Assembly: GCF_900631945.1 (NCBI RefSeq)
Contig: NZ_UZWE01000025.1
Coordinates: 1 to 64,000 of the forward strand
DNA: 64,000 nt
Direction: 5' to 3'
From: Paracoccus haematequi
Lineage (GTDB): Bacteria; Pseudomonadota; Alphaproteobacteria; Rhodobacterales; Rhodobacteraceae
Within the stretch, counting starts at the first letter, position 1; every line of letters starts with the position of its first letter. The translations under genes and the position numbers were made by a program. Shown here piece after piece: positions 38,094-47,485 of this stretch. Under the pieces are notes generated by a model. It was given only the letters and a program-made list of their open reading frames with translations, made no database searches and had not been told where the DNA came from.

Positions 38094-39091
38094 TTGGCCA
38101 CGTAGATCTGGTCGAAGATGCCGCCTTCACCGAAATGTTCGGGCTGAACCTTCTTCCAGCCGCCGAAATCCTCGATGCTGACCAGATCCAGTTCCGGGAA
38201 GCGGGCCACGTCCTCGGGGTCGGCGGCGCTGTCGTCCCAGGCGCGGTAGAAATGCTTGAAGGCAAGCGCCTGGCCCTGCGGCGAATACAGGAAGTCCAGA
38301 TAGGCCGCTGCCAGTTCGCGCTGCGCGTCGTTGGCGATGTTGCCCTCGACGATTGCGACCGGGGGTTCCGCCAGGACCGAGACCGAGGGCACGACGATGT
38401 CGAACTGATCCTCGCCGATCTCCTCAAGCGCCAGATAGGCCTCGTTTTCCCAAGCCAGCAGCACGTCGCCGATGCCGCGTTGGGCAAAGGTGGTGGTCGA
38501 ACCGCGCGCGCCGGTATCCAGCACCGGGACGTGCTTGAACAGCTCGCCCACGAAGGCCTGCGGATCCTGGCCGTTCTTTTCCGCCCAGGCCCAGGCCGCC
38601 AGATAGTTCCAGCGCGCGCCGCCCGAGGTCTTGGGGTTCGGCGTGATCACCTCGACCCCGTCCTTGACCAGATCGCCCCAGTCGGCGATGCCCTTGGGGT
38701 TCCCCTCGCGCACCAGGAACACGATGGTCGAGGTATAGGGGCTGGAATTGTGCGGCAGCTTCGACTGCCAGTCGGCGGGCAGCTTGCCGGTTTCCGCGAT
38801 CTTGTCGATGTCCGAGGCCAGGGCCAGCGTGACGACCTGGGCGTTCAGCCCGTCGATCACCGCGCGCGCCTGCGCGCCCGACCCGCCATGGCTGGTCTCG
38901 ATGGTCGGGGCCTCGTGCCCGTCGGCGGTCCATTTTTCGGCAAAGGCGGCGTTCACGTCGCGATAGAGTTCGCGCGTGGGGTCATAGCTGACGTTCAGCA
39001 GCGTTTCGGCGGATGCCGGGGCCGCGATGGCCAAAGCCAGCACGATGGCCGACAGCGAGGCGCCGATGCGGCTGGTTTTCGATGTGGTCAT
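38090..39091 (-). CDS. Periplasmic sulfate/thiosulfate-binding protein
   Basis: This 333-aa protein has a signal peptide ([17 protein letters not shown]). The mature chain starts [19 protein letters not shown], the classic Sbp/CysP opening. [16 protein letters not shown] and [15 protein letters not shown] follow, with [20 protein letters not shown] for ligand binding. It captures sulfate or thiosulfate for CysTWA. I cannot tell Sbp from CysP, and the short ATPase operon makes either possible. The start has an AGGAG ribosome-binding site. Confidence 0.93.
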   Translation of the reverse strand: MTTSKTSRIGASLSAIVLALAIAAPASAETLLNVSYDPTRELYRDVNAAFAEKWTADGHEAPTIETSHGGSGAQARAVIDGLNAQVVTLALASDIDKIAETGKLPADWQSKLPHNSSPYTSTIVFLVREGNPKGIADWGDLVKDGVEVITPNPKTSGGARWNYLAAWAWAEKNGQDPQAFVGELFKHVPVLDTGARGSTTTFAQRGIGDVLLAWENEAYLALEEIGEDQFDIVVPSVSVLAEPPVAIVEGNIANDAQRELAAAYLDFLYSPQGQALAFKHFYRAWDDSAADPEDVARFPELDLVSIEDFGGWKKVQPEHFGEGGIFDQIYVAK

Positions 39092-39120
39092 GGACCGTTT
39101 CTCCTGAAGAACTGCGTCGG

Positions 39121-39339
39121 TTATCGGTGGGTGCGGGTGGCGAGCGATTCGATCCGCGCCTCCCACAGGTCGGGATCGCGTCCCTCCAGCAGGGACGCGG
39201 CCGCCGCCTGGGGTTCCCGGCTGAGCGCCAGAAGCGGCGCGCCGTTGACGCGGTGGACCTGTCCGGTGCGGCGGTCGATCAGCCTGACCGAATAAAGCGG
39301 CCGCGATGCGGCGCCGATGTCTTGACCCTGGATCGTCAT
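39121..39339 (-). CDS. Small unknown protein heading the sulfate operon
   Basis: This 72-aa soluble protein starts [20 protein letters not shown] and has no recognised domain, cysteine, signal or membrane segment. It begins the leftward sulfate-transport operon and ends 29 bp before the binding-protein gene, so it is probably co-transcribed. The upstream region (39340-39460) is AT-rich and carries a 6-bp palindrome. A role in sulfur control or as a leader gene is only inferred from position. Confidence 0.65.
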   Translation of the reverse strand: MTIQGQDIGAASRPLYSVRLIDRRTGQVHRVNGAPLLALSREPQAAAASLLEGRDPDLWEARIESLATRTHR

Positions 39340-39406
39340 CTCCGCTCCTCTGACTCGCTGGCCTCGTATCCCCTAAATAACGACAGGAGAAGTCGTGTTT
39401 ATCAAG

Positions 39407-39420
39407 AGCAGAGATCTGCT
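39407..39420. promoter_or_regulatory. Palindrome AGCAGA-N2-TCTGCT upstream of the sulfate operon
   Basis: This is a perfect inverted repeat in the AT-rich promoter region of the sulfate operon, a plausible operator for its regulator. No family-specific consensus was matched. Confidence 0.3.
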
Positions 39421-39463
39421 GAAATTGGCAGGATCGGGAGAATAAAATTCTAACCCGGGACAG

Positions 39464-39490
39464 AAAAGGCCCGCCTTTTCGGGGCGGGCC
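39464..39490 (-). terminator. Rho-independent terminator of the aminotransferase gene
   Basis: GGCCCGCC pairs with GGGCGGGCC across a short loop and is followed on the minus strand by TTTTC. It lies 23 bp after the aminotransferase stop. Confidence 0.85.
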
Positions 39491-39513
39491 GTCCCTGGCA
39501 TCCTGGGGGCCGG

Positions 39514-40644
39514 TCAGGCCGGGATCACCTTGTCCAGCACCGTCCGCAGCCGGGCGACCGTGCCGTCCACGTCCTTCAGCTTGTCCAGCCCGAACAGGCC
39601 CAGCCGGAACGTGGAAAACGCGTCGCCTTCGTTCACGGCCAACGGCACGCCGGCGGCGATCTGCATCCCTTCCGCCGCGAATTTCCGGCCGTTCCTGATG
39701 TCGGGATCGTCGGTATAGCTGACCACCACCCCCGGCGCGGCGAAACCCGGCGCCGCGACCGAGCGGATGCCGCGTTCGGCCAGCAGGTCGCGCACGGCAT
39801 TGCCCAGCCGCCATTGCGCATCCCGCGCGGCGTCGAATCCCATCGCGCGCGTTTCTTCCATCGCGTCGCGCAGGCCCAGCAGGGCGTCGGTCGGCATGGT
39901 CGCGTGATAGGCGTGGCCGCCGTCCTCATAGGCCGCCATGATCGCGCGCCATTTCTTCAGATCCAGGGCGAAGCTGTTGCTGTCCGTCGCGGCCAGCCGT
40001 TCCGCCCCGCGGTCCGACAGCATCACCAAGCCTGCGGCGGGCGATGCCGACCACCCCTTCTGCGGGGCCGAGATCAGCACGTCCACGCCTGTTGCCTTCA
40101 TGTCCACCCAGATCGCGCCCGACGCGATGCAGTCCAGCACCATCAGCGCGCCGACCTGATGCGCGGCGTCCGACAGCGCGCGGATATAGTCGTCGGGCAG
40201 GATCAGCCCGGCCGAGGTTTCGACATGGGGCGCAAAGACCGCATCGGGCCGGGTGTCGCGGATCTTGGCCACGACTTCCTCGATGGGCGGGGGCGCGAAG
40301 GCGGGCTGCGGCTCGTTGCCCGCAGGGCGGGCCATGGCGACGGTCGTTTCCCGCGCAAAGCCGCCCATCTCGAAGATCTGGCTCCAGCGATAGCTGAACC
40401 AGCCGTTCCTGACGATCAGCGCATGGCCGGTGCCGAACTGGCGGGCGACCGATTCCATCGCATAGGTTCCGCCGCCCGGCACGATGGCGACCTGGGACGC
40501 GCCATAGACCTGTTTCAGGGTGGCGGACAGGTCGCGCATCACCTGCTGGAATCGCTGCGACATGTGGTTCAGCGACCGATCGGTGAACACGACCGAGAAT
40601 TCGTCCAGGCCATCGGGGTCGATGTCGGGGTGAAGATGGGGCAT
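39514..40644 (-). CDS. Class V aminotransferase (serine-pyruvate / alanine-glyoxylate type)
   Basis: This 376-aa PLP enzyme shows [20 protein letters not shown], a [12 protein letters not shown] segment (PLP-Asp) and the Schiff-base Lys motif [18 protein letters not shown]. Family members transfer amino groups to glyoxylate or pyruvate. Substrates cannot be fixed from sequence. The start at [11 protein letters not shown] has an AGGAG ribosome-binding site. It reads after the LysE gene in the same direction, and a terminator follows. Confidence 0.9.
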   Translation of the reverse strand: MPHLHPDIDPDGLDEFSVVFTDRSLNHMSQRFQQVMRDLSATLKQVYGASQVAIVPGGGTYAMESVARQFGTGHALIVRNGWFSYRWSQIFEMGGFARETTVAMARPAGNEPQPAFAPPPIEEVVAKIRDTRPDAVFAPHVETSAGLILPDDYIRALSDAAHQVGALMVLDCIASGAIWVDMKATGVDVLISAPQKGWSASPAAGLVMLSDRGAERLAATDSNSFALDLKKWRAIMAAYEDGGHAYHATMPTDALLGLRDAMEETRAMGFDAARDAQWRLGNAVRDLLAERGIRSVAAPGFAAPGVVVSYTDDPDIRNGRKFAAEGMQIAAGVPLAVNEGDAFSTFRLGLFGLDKLKDVDGTVARLRTVLDKVIPA

Positions 40645-40720
40645 CGCATTCTCCTGTCCAAGCCGGGTGCAGGTTAGCGCCTGCCGTCCGAGGCCGCCAG
40701 ACAGCCAAAGGCCGCAGGCA

Positions 40721-41317
40721 TCAGCCGGGGGCAAGCGCGCCCAGGCCGACGGCGATCATCACCGCTGCCGCCACGTAACGCGAAATCCCCGCCGCCGCGA
40801 AGCTGCGCCCGCGCATGGCCGATGAAAACAGGATCGCCAGAAAGGAATACCAGATCACGCTTTGGACGATAATCAGAATGAATATCTCGGCATAGACATA
40901 TTCGGGTGCGGCGGCGGGAATGGCGGCCAGGAAGGTGCCCAGCCAGAAGGCGATGGCGACAGGATTGGCAAGGGCCGTCAGCAGACCCAGCAGAAAGGGC
41001 TGGCGGCCCATCATCCCGCCGCGCCGCATGGGGCAGGCGGTCAGCATGCGCAGCCCCATCCAGACCAGATACAGCGCCGCCAGAACCCGCAGGGCCAGGA
41101 AAACATGGCCGTCCCGGTCCGCCACCGCATCCGCGCCCAGCAGCGCCAGGCCGACCCACAGCCCGGTCGCCGCCACCACGCCCGCCGCGACCGAAAGCCC
41201 GTCCCGTCGCGTCCCCGCGCTGGCCGCGCAGCAGATTGCCAAGGTATTCGGACCGGGGGTCATCGCTATCGCCAGATGCAGCCCGGAGATCAGGAACAGG
41301 GTCGCAAAAACGTCCAT
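40721..41317 (-). CDS. LysE/RhtB family amino-acid exporter
   Basis: This 198-aa inner-membrane protein has about six helices. The family motif AMTPGPNTLAICCAASAGTR is near the N-terminus, with YLVWMGLRML and FLLGLLTALANPVAIAFW further on. It exports amino acids or similar metabolites. Its promoter lies in the AT-rich region 41318-41400, shared divergently with the polyamine operon. The aminotransferase 76 bp downstream may be in the same unit. Confidence 0.9.
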   Translation of the reverse strand: MDVFATLFLISGLHLAIAMTPGPNTLAICCAASAGTRRDGLSVAAGVVAATGLWVGLALLGADAVADRDGHVFLALRVLAALYLVWMGLRMLTACPMRRGGMMGRQPFLLGLLTALANPVAIAFWLGTFLAAIPAAAPEYVYAEIFILIIVQSVIWYSFLAILFSSAMRGRSFAAAGISRYVAAAVMIAVGLGALAPG

Positions 41318-41334
41318 CGTTAAAAACCCGCAGT

Positions 41335-41385
41335 AATGATTTATATTAATGGAAAAGCGTCTATTTTAATATGAATTAATACTCC
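41335..41385. promoter_or_regulatory. AT-rich divergent control region with TTAATA-type repeats
   Basis: Between lysE and the polyamine operon, TTATATTAAT and AATTAATAC repeats face each other across about 30 bp in a strongly AT-rich island. Likely promoter and operator DNA for one or both operons; no specific factor is indicated. Confidence 0.35.
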
Positions 41386-41485
41386 GGCATATTCGCGGCT
41401 TGACCGGAAATGCCCGCGCGCCCCCCTTGCGGCCCCCCCGCCCGCGCGACTACCTTTGACCCGACAGCAACATCGCAGGTTCTTC

Positions 41486-42184
41486 ATGCGCATCGGCATT
41501 CTTCAATGCGGCCAGGCGCCCGCCGAATTGAGGCAGGATATGGGCGACTATCCCGACATGTTCGTCCGGCTTCTGGACGGGCGCGGCTTCGAATTCCGCA
41601 CCTGGGATGTCGAGGCGATGGACTTTCCCGCATCCGTCCACGACGCCGACGGCTGGCTGCTGACCGGATCGCGGCACGGCGCATACGAGGATCACGCCTT
41701 CATCCCGCCGCTGGAACGCTTCATCCGCGAGGCCTATGACGCGGCGGTGCCGCTGGTCGGCATCTGCTTCGGCCACCAGATCATCGCGCAGGCGCTTGGC
41801 GGCACGGTCGTCAAGCATCCTGGCGGCTGGTCGGTCGGCACGCAGGATTACGATTTCGACGGCGAGAGCGTGCGGCTGAACGCCTGGCACCAGGATCAGG
41901 TGGTGGCCCTGCCCAAGGATGCGCAGGTGGCGGGGCGCAGCGCGTTTTGCGAAAACGCCGCGCTGATCTATGGCGACCGCGCCTATACCGTGCAGGCGCA
42001 TCCCGAATTTTCCGACGACTTCATCCGGGGGCTGATGGACAAGCGCGGGCAGGGCGTCGTGCCGCAGGATCTGCTTGACCAGGCCTCTGACCGGATGGGC
42101 GAACCGAAAGGCTCGGCCAGTGTCGCCGACCGGATCGAGGCGTTCTTCAAGCAGCCCCGCGCCATCGCCAGGGGTGCCGCATGA
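41486..42184 (+). CDS. Class I glutamine amidotransferase domain protein (polyamine operon)
   Basis: The 232-aa protein has the GATase nucleophile VGICFGHQIIAQ (Cys) and the distal His-Glu pair in VQAHPEFS. TGSRHGAYEDHAFIPPLE is the oxyanion/early-loop motif. Lying directly before PuuA-like and PuuB-like genes with an ATGA junction, it may hydrolyse gamma-glutamyl-GABA (PuuD-like), but it resembles stand-alone GMP-synthase-like GATases. The start at MRIGILQCGQ was preferred over 10 residues upstream. Confidence 0.85.
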   Translation: MRIGILQCGQAPAELRQDMGDYPDMFVRLLDGRGFEFRTWDVEAMDFPASVHDADGWLLTGSRHGAYEDHAFIPPLERFIREAYDAAVPLVGICFGHQIIAQALGGTVVKHPGGWSVGTQDYDFDGESVRLNAWHQDQVVALPKDAQVAGRSAFCENAALIYGDRAYTVQAHPEFSDDFIRGLMDKRGQGVVPQDLLDQASDRMGEPKGSASVADRIEAFFKQPRAIARGAA

Positions 42185-43539
42185 GCGACTGGATCGACAG
42201 ACTGCCCCAGGCCGCCCGCGATTTCGTCGCCGGTCGGCGCCTGGACGAGGTCGAATGCATCCTGGCCGACATCGCGGGCGTCGCGCGCGGCAAGGCCATG
42301 CCCGCGTCGAAATTCGCGCGGCAGGAAAAATTCTATCTGCCGAACTCGATCTTCCTGCAAACGATCACCGGGGAATGGGCCGACAACCCGGCGGGGGCGT
42401 TCACCGAACCCGACATGATCCTGACGCCCGATTTCAGCACCGCGACCGCCGCGCCCTGGACGGCGGACTGGACGCTGCAAGTCATCCACGACGCCTATGA
42501 CCAGCAGGGCAACCCGGTGCCCATCGCCCCGCGCAACGTGCTGAAGCGCATCGTCGGGCTGTATGCGGAACGCGGCTGGAAGCCCGTCGTCGCCCCGGAA
42601 ATGGAGTTCTTCCTGGTCGCCCGCAACATCGACCCGAACCAGCCGATCATCCCGCCGATGGGCCGCACCGGACGTCGCGCGGCGGCCAAGCAGGCCTATT
42701 CCATGTCGGCGGTGGACGAATACGGCAAGGTCATCGACGACATCTACGACTTCGCCGAGGCGCAGGGGTTCGAGATCGACGGCATCTTGCAGGAAGGCGG
42801 CGCAGGGCAGGTCGAGATCAACCTCAACCACGGCGATCCGGTGGCGCTGGCGGACGAAATCTTCTATTTCAAGCGCCTGATCCGCGAGGCCGCGCTGCGC
42901 CACGACTGTTTCGCCACCTTCATGGCCAAGCCGATCGAGGGTGAGCCCGGCAGCGCCATGCACATCCATCATTCGGTCATCGACGTGGCGACGGGGCAGA
43001 ACCTGTTCTCGGACGAGAAGGGGCGCGAGACGCCGCAGTTCCTGCATTTCATCGCCGGGATGCAGAAGCACCTGCCCGCCGCCGTGGCGCTGCTGGCGCC
43101 ATACGTGAACAGCTATCGCCGCTATGTCCCGGACTTTGCCGCGCCGATCAACCTGGAATGGGGCCGCGACAACCGCACCACCGGGCTGCGGGTGCCGATC
43201 TCGTCCCCCGAGGCGCGGCGGGTGGAAAACCGGCTGGCGGGCATGGACTGCAACCCCTATCTGGGCATCGCGGCCAGCCTCGCCTGCGGTTATCTGGGAC
43301 TGGTCGAGGCCGAGAATCCGCGCGGCGAATGCCTGGGCGACGCCTATATGTCTTCGCAGGACGAACTGCCCTACAATCTGGGCGACGCGCTGGACATCAT
43401 GGCCGAAAGCGCGCCGATGCGCAGCGTGTTGGGCGAGGATTTCGCGGCGGTCTATGAATCCGTGAAGCGCAACGAATACAAGGAGTTCCTTCAGGTCATC
43501 AGCCCCTGGGAACGCGAACACCTGCTGCTGAACGTATGA
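42181..43539 (+). CDS. puuA: Glutamine synthetase family, gamma-glutamylputrescine synthetase-like
   Basis: This 452-aa protein has the GS fold: EMEFFLVARNIDPN, GAGQVEINLNHGDPVALAD, AKPIEGEPGSAMHIHHSVID and NRTTGLRVPISSPEARRVEN. The features differ from GlnA in the window (468 aa at 61781), as expected for the PuuA subgroup that ligates glutamate to putrescine. It overlaps its neighbours by ATGA, so the operon is coupled. Substrate assignment is by operon context. Confidence 0.87.
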   Translation: MSDWIDRLPQAARDFVAGRRLDEVECILADIAGVARGKAMPASKFARQEKFYLPNSIFLQTITGEWADNPAGAFTEPDMILTPDFSTATAAPWTADWTLQVIHDAYDQQGNPVPIAPRNVLKRIVGLYAERGWKPVVAPEMEFFLVARNIDPNQPIIPPMGRTGRRAAAKQAYSMSAVDEYGKVIDDIYDFAEAQGFEIDGILQEGGAGQVEINLNHGDPVALADEIFYFKRLIREAALRHDCFATFMAKPIEGEPGSAMHIHHSVIDVATGQNLFSDEKGRETPQFLHFIAGMQKHLPAAVALLAPYVNSYRRYVPDFAAPINLEWGRDNRTTGLRVPISSPEARRVENRLAGMDCNPYLGIAASLACGYLGLVEAENPRGECLGDAYMSSQDELPYNLGDALDIMAESAPMRSVLGEDFAAVYESVKRNEYKEFLQVISPWEREHLLLNV

Positions 43540-44843
43540 AGCTGCTCTATGCCAACGACCGGCGCGGGGAATATCCGCCCAGCGTCTATGCCCAGACCAT
43601 CGATCTGCTGGACCGTTTCCCGCCGCTGAAAGGCGAGACGAGCGCCGATGTCGCGGTGGTGGGGGCGGGCTATACCGGCCTGTCCGCCGCGTTGCATCTG
43701 GCGCGGGCAGGGCGCGACGTGGTGCTGGTCGATGCGCAGCGGGTGGGGTTCGGCGCGTCGGGGCGCAACGGCGGGCAGATCGGATCGGGCCAGCGGCAAG
43801 AGGTGGACTGGCTGGAACGCCAGTTCGGCCGCCCGACCGCGCGCCGCCTGTGGGATCTGGCCGAGGATGCCAAGGCGCTGACCCGCGCGCTGGCGGCGGA
43901 ATCGGGCGTGCCGGTCCGCGACGGCGTGGCCCATGCCTGCCGCTCGGCCTCCGAGGTGGACCACAGCGCCCGCATGGCCGCGCATCTGGCTGCGTATTAC
44001 GAATACGACCGCGTGCAGCCGCTGGATCGGGACGCGATGGCGGCGCATCTGGGAAGCGCGGCCTATGCGGGCGGCGACCTGGACCGGGGCGCGGCGCATG
44101 TCCAGCCGCTGTCCTTGGCGCTTGGCATGGCGCGGTTGGCCGTGGCGGCAGGGGTGCGCATCCATGAGGGCACCCATGTCCACCGCATCGAACATGGCAG
44201 TGCCACGGGCAAAAGCCGCGTCTTGTGCGACACCGGCAGGATCCTCTGCGATCAGGTGATCCTGGCCGGGAACGGCTATCAGGGGCGGCTGGACGGCAAG
44301 GTCGCGGCGCGGGTCATGCCGATCAACAATTACATCGTCGCGACCACACCGCTGGGCGATGATTTCCCCGAGATCCTGCCGCAGCGCATCGCCGTGGCGG
44401 ACACCAAGTTCGTGGTGAATTACTGGCGGCTGGACGACGACCGCCGCCTGATCTTCGGCGGGGGGGAAACCGCGACCTATCGGTTCCCCAGGGACATCGC
44501 GGCGCTTGTGCGCCCGCATCTGCTGTCGGTCTATCCGCAACTGCGCGACGTGGCGATCACCCATGCCTGGGGCGGCACGCTGGCGATCACCATGAACCGG
44601 ATGCCGCATTTCGCCCGGCCCGCGCCCAACTGCCTGTCGGCGGGGGGATACAGCGGACATGGGGTGGCGCTGGCGACGCTGGCGGGCAGGCTGATGGCCG
44701 ATGCGGTGGCGGGGCAGTCAGACGGCTTCGACGCCATGGCGGCGATCCCGACGCGGCCCTTTCCCGGCGGCACCATGCTTCGCAGCCCGCTGCTGGTCGC
44801 TGGAATGGCCTGGTACGGGTTGCGGGACCGGCTGGGATTCTAG
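43536..44843 (+). CDS. puuB: FAD-dependent oxidoreductase, gamma-glutamylputrescine oxidase-like
   Basis: This 435-aa DAO-family flavoprotein has the N-terminal dinucleotide fold VAVVGAGYTGLSAALHLARAG. It also carries LVDAQRVGFGASGRNGGQIGSGQ and the C-terminal GGYSGHGVALATLAGRLMAD. In the puu pathway it oxidises gamma-glutamylputrescine. It ends overlapping the convergent TerB-like gene by 4 bp. Similar oxidases act on other amines, so the substrate rests on context. Confidence 0.87.
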   Translation: MKLLYANDRRGEYPPSVYAQTIDLLDRFPPLKGETSADVAVVGAGYTGLSAALHLARAGRDVVLVDAQRVGFGASGRNGGQIGSGQRQEVDWLERQFGRPTARRLWDLAEDAKALTRALAAESGVPVRDGVAHACRSASEVDHSARMAAHLAAYYEYDRVQPLDRDAMAAHLGSAAYAGGDLDRGAAHVQPLSLALGMARLAVAAGVRIHEGTHVHRIEHGSATGKSRVLCDTGRILCDQVILAGNGYQGRLDGKVAARVMPINNYIVATTPLGDDFPEILPQRIAVADTKFVVNYWRLDDDRRLIFGGGETATYRFPRDIAALVRPHLLSVYPQLRDVAITHAWGGTLAITMNRMPHFARPAPNCLSAGGYSGHGVALATLAGRLMADAVAGQSDGFDAMAAIPTRPFPGGTMLRSPLLVAGMAWYGLRDRLGF

Positions 44844-45286
44844 CGCCCGCCCGCGACGCGCTGGCGCTGGATAGCGGATTCGCGGTCGGTCACGCCCAGC
44901 AACCCGGCCACCAGGCGGATCGCCGCTTCCTCTTGCGCGGTGCGGCGGTCGTCGGCCAGAGAGATTTCCCACATCGCCCCGATGATGCCCATCCGATCCT
45001 CAAGCGAGACGCGGCTCTTGATCAGGCGGGTGAAGCGGACGGTATCGGGGGCCTCGGCTTCGATCATCTCGGCCACGGCGCGGCGTTCGGCGGCGTCGAT
45101 CGGGCCAAGGCCGTGCAACTGACCCAGCACCTGATCGATGCGCATCCGTTCCGAGGCGTGATAGTGATCGTCCGCACGCGCCACGCGCACCAGCAGCGCG
45201 GCCACCGCAACCTCGGCATCGTCCGTCGCCAGGGGTCGCGGAGCGGGGTCTTCTGTGAACAGGCGGTCCAACAGATTGCGAAACAT
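44840..45286 (-). CDS. TerB-like (COG4103) helical protein
   Basis: This 148-aa all-helical cytosolic protein resembles the TerB-domain group: VAVAALLVRVARADDHYHAS, then RVSLEDRMGIIGAMWEISLA and EEAAIRLVAGLLGV. Some members are metal-associated and linked to tellurite resistance, but this stand-alone type has no known activity. It is convergent with puuB (4-bp overlap), and an AT-rich gap with a GGTAT / ATACC repeat follows its start side. Confidence 0.8.
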   Translation of the reverse strand: MFRNLLDRLFTEDPAPRPLATDDAEVAVAALLVRVARADDHYHASERMRIDQVLGQLHGLGPIDAAERRAVAEMIEAEAPDTVRFTRLIKSRVSLEDRMGIIGAMWEISLADDRRTAQEEAAIRLVAGLLGVTDRESAIQRQRVAGGR

Positions 45287-45391
45287 GCCCCCATCTTACG
45301 GCGTTGCGCCCGTCATTCAAGATTTAAGGGTATCACTTTTCTTTTGTTATACCTTGCGTTGATTGACCGATCAGAAACGCCGCCCCGCCAA

Positions 45392-46297
45392 TCAATAGCG
45401 TTGCGGCACATAAAGGTCGCGCGGCAGCACGTCGCGTTCGTAATCCGGGTTGAACACGCGGTCGGGCAGGGTCACGTCCTCGTGCTCGACATCGGTATAG
45501 GGGATCAGGCTCAGCAGGTGGCTCATGCAGTTCAGCCGCGCGCGCTTCTTGTCGTTGGCCTCGACGATATACCAGGGCGCCTCGGGGATGTTGGTGTGTT
45601 CCAGCATGTCCTCTTTCGCCTTGGTATAGGCTTCCCAGCGGACGCGCGATTGCAGGTCCATGGGCGACAGCTTCCACTGTTTCAGGGGATCGTGGATGCG
45701 CATCAGGAAGCGCAGCTGCTGTTCCTCGTCGGTGATCGAGAACCAGTATTTCACCAGCCGGATCCCCGACCGGACCAGCATCCGTTCGAATTCGGGAACG
45801 TCCTGGAAGAACTGGTCCACCTGGTCCTCGGTCGCGAAGCCCATCACGCGTTCCACGCCCGCGCGGTTGTACCAGCTGCGGTCGAACAGCACGATCTCGC
45901 CGCCCGCGGGCAGGTGGGGGACGTAGCGCTGGAAATACCACTGGGTCTTTTCCCGATCCGAGGGGGCGGGCAGGGCCACGGTCCGCACCACGCGGGGGTT
46001 CAGCCGCTGGCTGATGCGCTTGATGGCGCCGCCCTTGCCGGCGCTGTCGCGGCCCTCGAAGATGACAACGACCTTTTCCTTGGTATGCGCCACCCAGTCC
46101 TGCAACTTGATCAGCTCGGTCTGCAACCGCAGCAATTCGCGGAAATACAGCTTGCGGTCCATCTGGTCGGGCCGCTTTTCGCGATAGATGCGGCGAATTT
46201 CCTCGGAGAGGACGGCGTCCTCAAGTTCGATCTCGTAGTCCTCGTCCAGGGTTTCCAGAAGCTCGGCTTCCAGCCAGTCCTTGGGTTCGTCGGTCAT
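45392..46297 (-). CDS. ppk2: Polyphosphate kinase 2
   Basis: This 301-aa PPK2 uses polyphosphate to phosphorylate nucleoside diphosphates. Walker A FEGRDSAGKGGAIKR (from residue 80), the lid region RTVALPAPSDREKTQWYF and the Walker B-like IVLFDRSWYNRAGVERVMGF are diagnostic. One domain of about 300 aa fits class I PPK2. The start at MTDEPKDWLE was chosen by domain start. The upstream frame is antisense-like and ignored. Confidence 0.95.
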   Translation of the reverse strand: MTDEPKDWLEAELLETLDEDYEIELEDAVLSEEIRRIYREKRPDQMDRKLYFRELLRLQTELIKLQDWVAHTKEKVVVIFEGRDSAGKGGAIKRISQRLNPRVVRTVALPAPSDREKTQWYFQRYVPHLPAGGEIVLFDRSWYNRAGVERVMGFATEDQVDQFFQDVPEFERMLVRSGIRLVKYWFSITDEEQQLRFLMRIHDPLKQWKLSPMDLQSRVRWEAYTKAKEDMLEHTNIPEAPWYIVEANDKKRARLNCMSHLLSLIPYTDVEHEDVTLPDRVFNPDYERDVLPRDLYVPQRY

Positions 46298-46356
46298 GGT
46301 CAACTCCGGCAATGCGAGGGTCCGTCTACGGCGGGAATGTAACGATGATGCGGCAG

Positions 46357-46818
46357 TCAGCGACCGAACCGCGCGGCGCAGGCCGGGGTGACGGCCAGGA
46401 CGAAATTGCCGCGCCCCCCGTCGACGGTGCCGCACCATTGGCCGGTGACGGTGAACAGGCTGCGCGTGCCGCGCGCGGGGCGATAGGCGACGCGGCGGCC
46501 GGCCACGTCGAACAGGTTCAGCACGCCGCCCTGGTTGGTCGCGTAATATTCCAGCACGCCGCCGTCGCCGGTGATGATCAGCCGCCGTTCGTTGTCGGGG
46601 TTCGAAGGGCGGTTCTGCCAGGAGGTGCCGGAATTGGCGGTATTGCCCGATGAATTCCACGCAGCATTCGGGGAGTTGGCCGGGCGTGCCGGATTGTTCG
46701 CCGGATGGCCGGGGCCAAGGTCGAAGGGCAGCCGGGTCTGGTCCAGCACGATCAGCGGCGCATCGGCCTGGGCGGCGGCCGCAGCGAACAGCGCCGTCAC
46801 AAGGGACAGGACGCGCAT
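46357..46818 (-). CDS. Secreted unknown protein at the end of the antiporter operon
   Basis: This 153-aa protein has a signal peptide (VLSLVTALFAAAAAQA) and an Asn/Pro/Ser-rich disordered stretch (about residues 35-75). A compact beta-rich C-terminal part follows (RRLIITGDGGVLEYY through TGQWCGTVDGGRGNFVLAV) with two cysteines that could form a disulfide. No family is recognised. It starts 2 bp after the mnhG stop, so it is probably co-translated with the antiporter operon. Confidence 0.7.
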   Translation of the reverse strand: MRVLSLVTALFAAAAAQADAPLIVLDQTRLPFDLGPGHPANNPARPANSPNAAWNSSGNTANSGTSWQNRPSNPDNERRLIITGDGGVLEYYATNQGGVLNLFDVAGRRVAYRPARGTRSLFTVTGQWCGTVDGGRGNFVLAVTPACAARFGR

Positions 46819-46820
46819 TG

Positions 46821-47207
46821 CTAGTCCTGTGCGGGCGGGTCGTCGGGTCGTTGGGGCCTGGTCCGCATGTCCAGGGGCAGGGCGTCCGATCCTTCGGCCC
46901 GGTCGCGTTCCAGGGCGGCGCGGCCCAGCATCATCAGCGTGATCGGCGTGGTCAGCACGATGCAGAAGCCGATCGCGAATTCGTGGACGATGGCCCGCCC
47001 CTCGATGAAGCTGAACATCAGGGCCGAGGCGATCATCACCCCGCCGGTGCCCCAGCTTGTCGCCAGGGTCGGCGCGTGCAGCCGGTCATAGAAGGACTGC
47101 AACCGCGCAAAGCCAAGCGCCCCGATCAGCGTCAGGGTGGAACCCAGCACCACGAAGAAGGCCACGGGAATGGCCAGCCACAGCGGGACGGATTGAAGCG
47201 GGCTCAT
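46821..47207 (-). CDS. mnhG: Monovalent cation/H+ antiporter subunit G
   Basis: The 128-aa MnhG/PhaG subunit has three membrane helices ([59 protein letters not shown]) and the family signature [15 protein letters not shown]. It belongs to the multi-subunit Na+(K+)/H+ antiporter that controls cytoplasmic pH and cation levels. It overlaps mnhF by four bases. Confidence 0.93.
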   Translation of the reverse strand: MSPLQSVPLWLAIPVAFFVVLGSTLTLIGALGFARLQSFYDRLHAPTLATSWGTGGVMIASALMFSFIEGRAIVHEFAIGFCIVLTTPITLMMLGRAALERDRAEGSDALPLDMRTRPQRPDDPPAQD

Positions 47208-47485
47208 TCGATCACCTCGCCGCGGAACAGGAACTTGGCCAAGGCCACCGAGGACACGAAGCCCATGATGGAAATGACCATGGCCGCCTCGAAGAAGAAG
47301 GCGGTGCCCAGCTGCATCCCCGTGACCAGGAACAGCAGCATGATCGAGACATAGAGCGAATCGAGCGCCAGCACCCGGTCCTGGGCACGCGGCCCCCGTA
47401 GGATCCGCGTGCCCACCAGGCAGCCCGCAAGCGCCAGGGCGATCTGGGCATAGCCAAGCGCAATGGTCAGGATCGTCTCGCTCAT
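47204..47485 (-). CDS. mnhF: Monovalent cation/H+ antiporter subunit F
   Basis: This 93-aa MnhF/PhaF subunit has three helices. [19 protein letters not shown] is the family motif and [18 protein letters not shown] the first helix. It is overlapped by mnhE and mnhG on either side, in the fixed order of the operon. Confidence 0.93.
   Translation of the reverse strand: MSETILTIALGYAQIALALAGCLVGTRILRGPRAQDRVLALDSLYVSIMLLFLVTGMQLGTAFFFEAAMVISIMGFVSSVALAKFLFRGEVIE

Noticed and set aside
45301..45360. GGTAT / ATACC repeat between the TerB-like gene and ppk2 as a terminator
   Set aside because: The stem is short and imperfect with a long loop and no U-tract, so it is not supported as a terminator.
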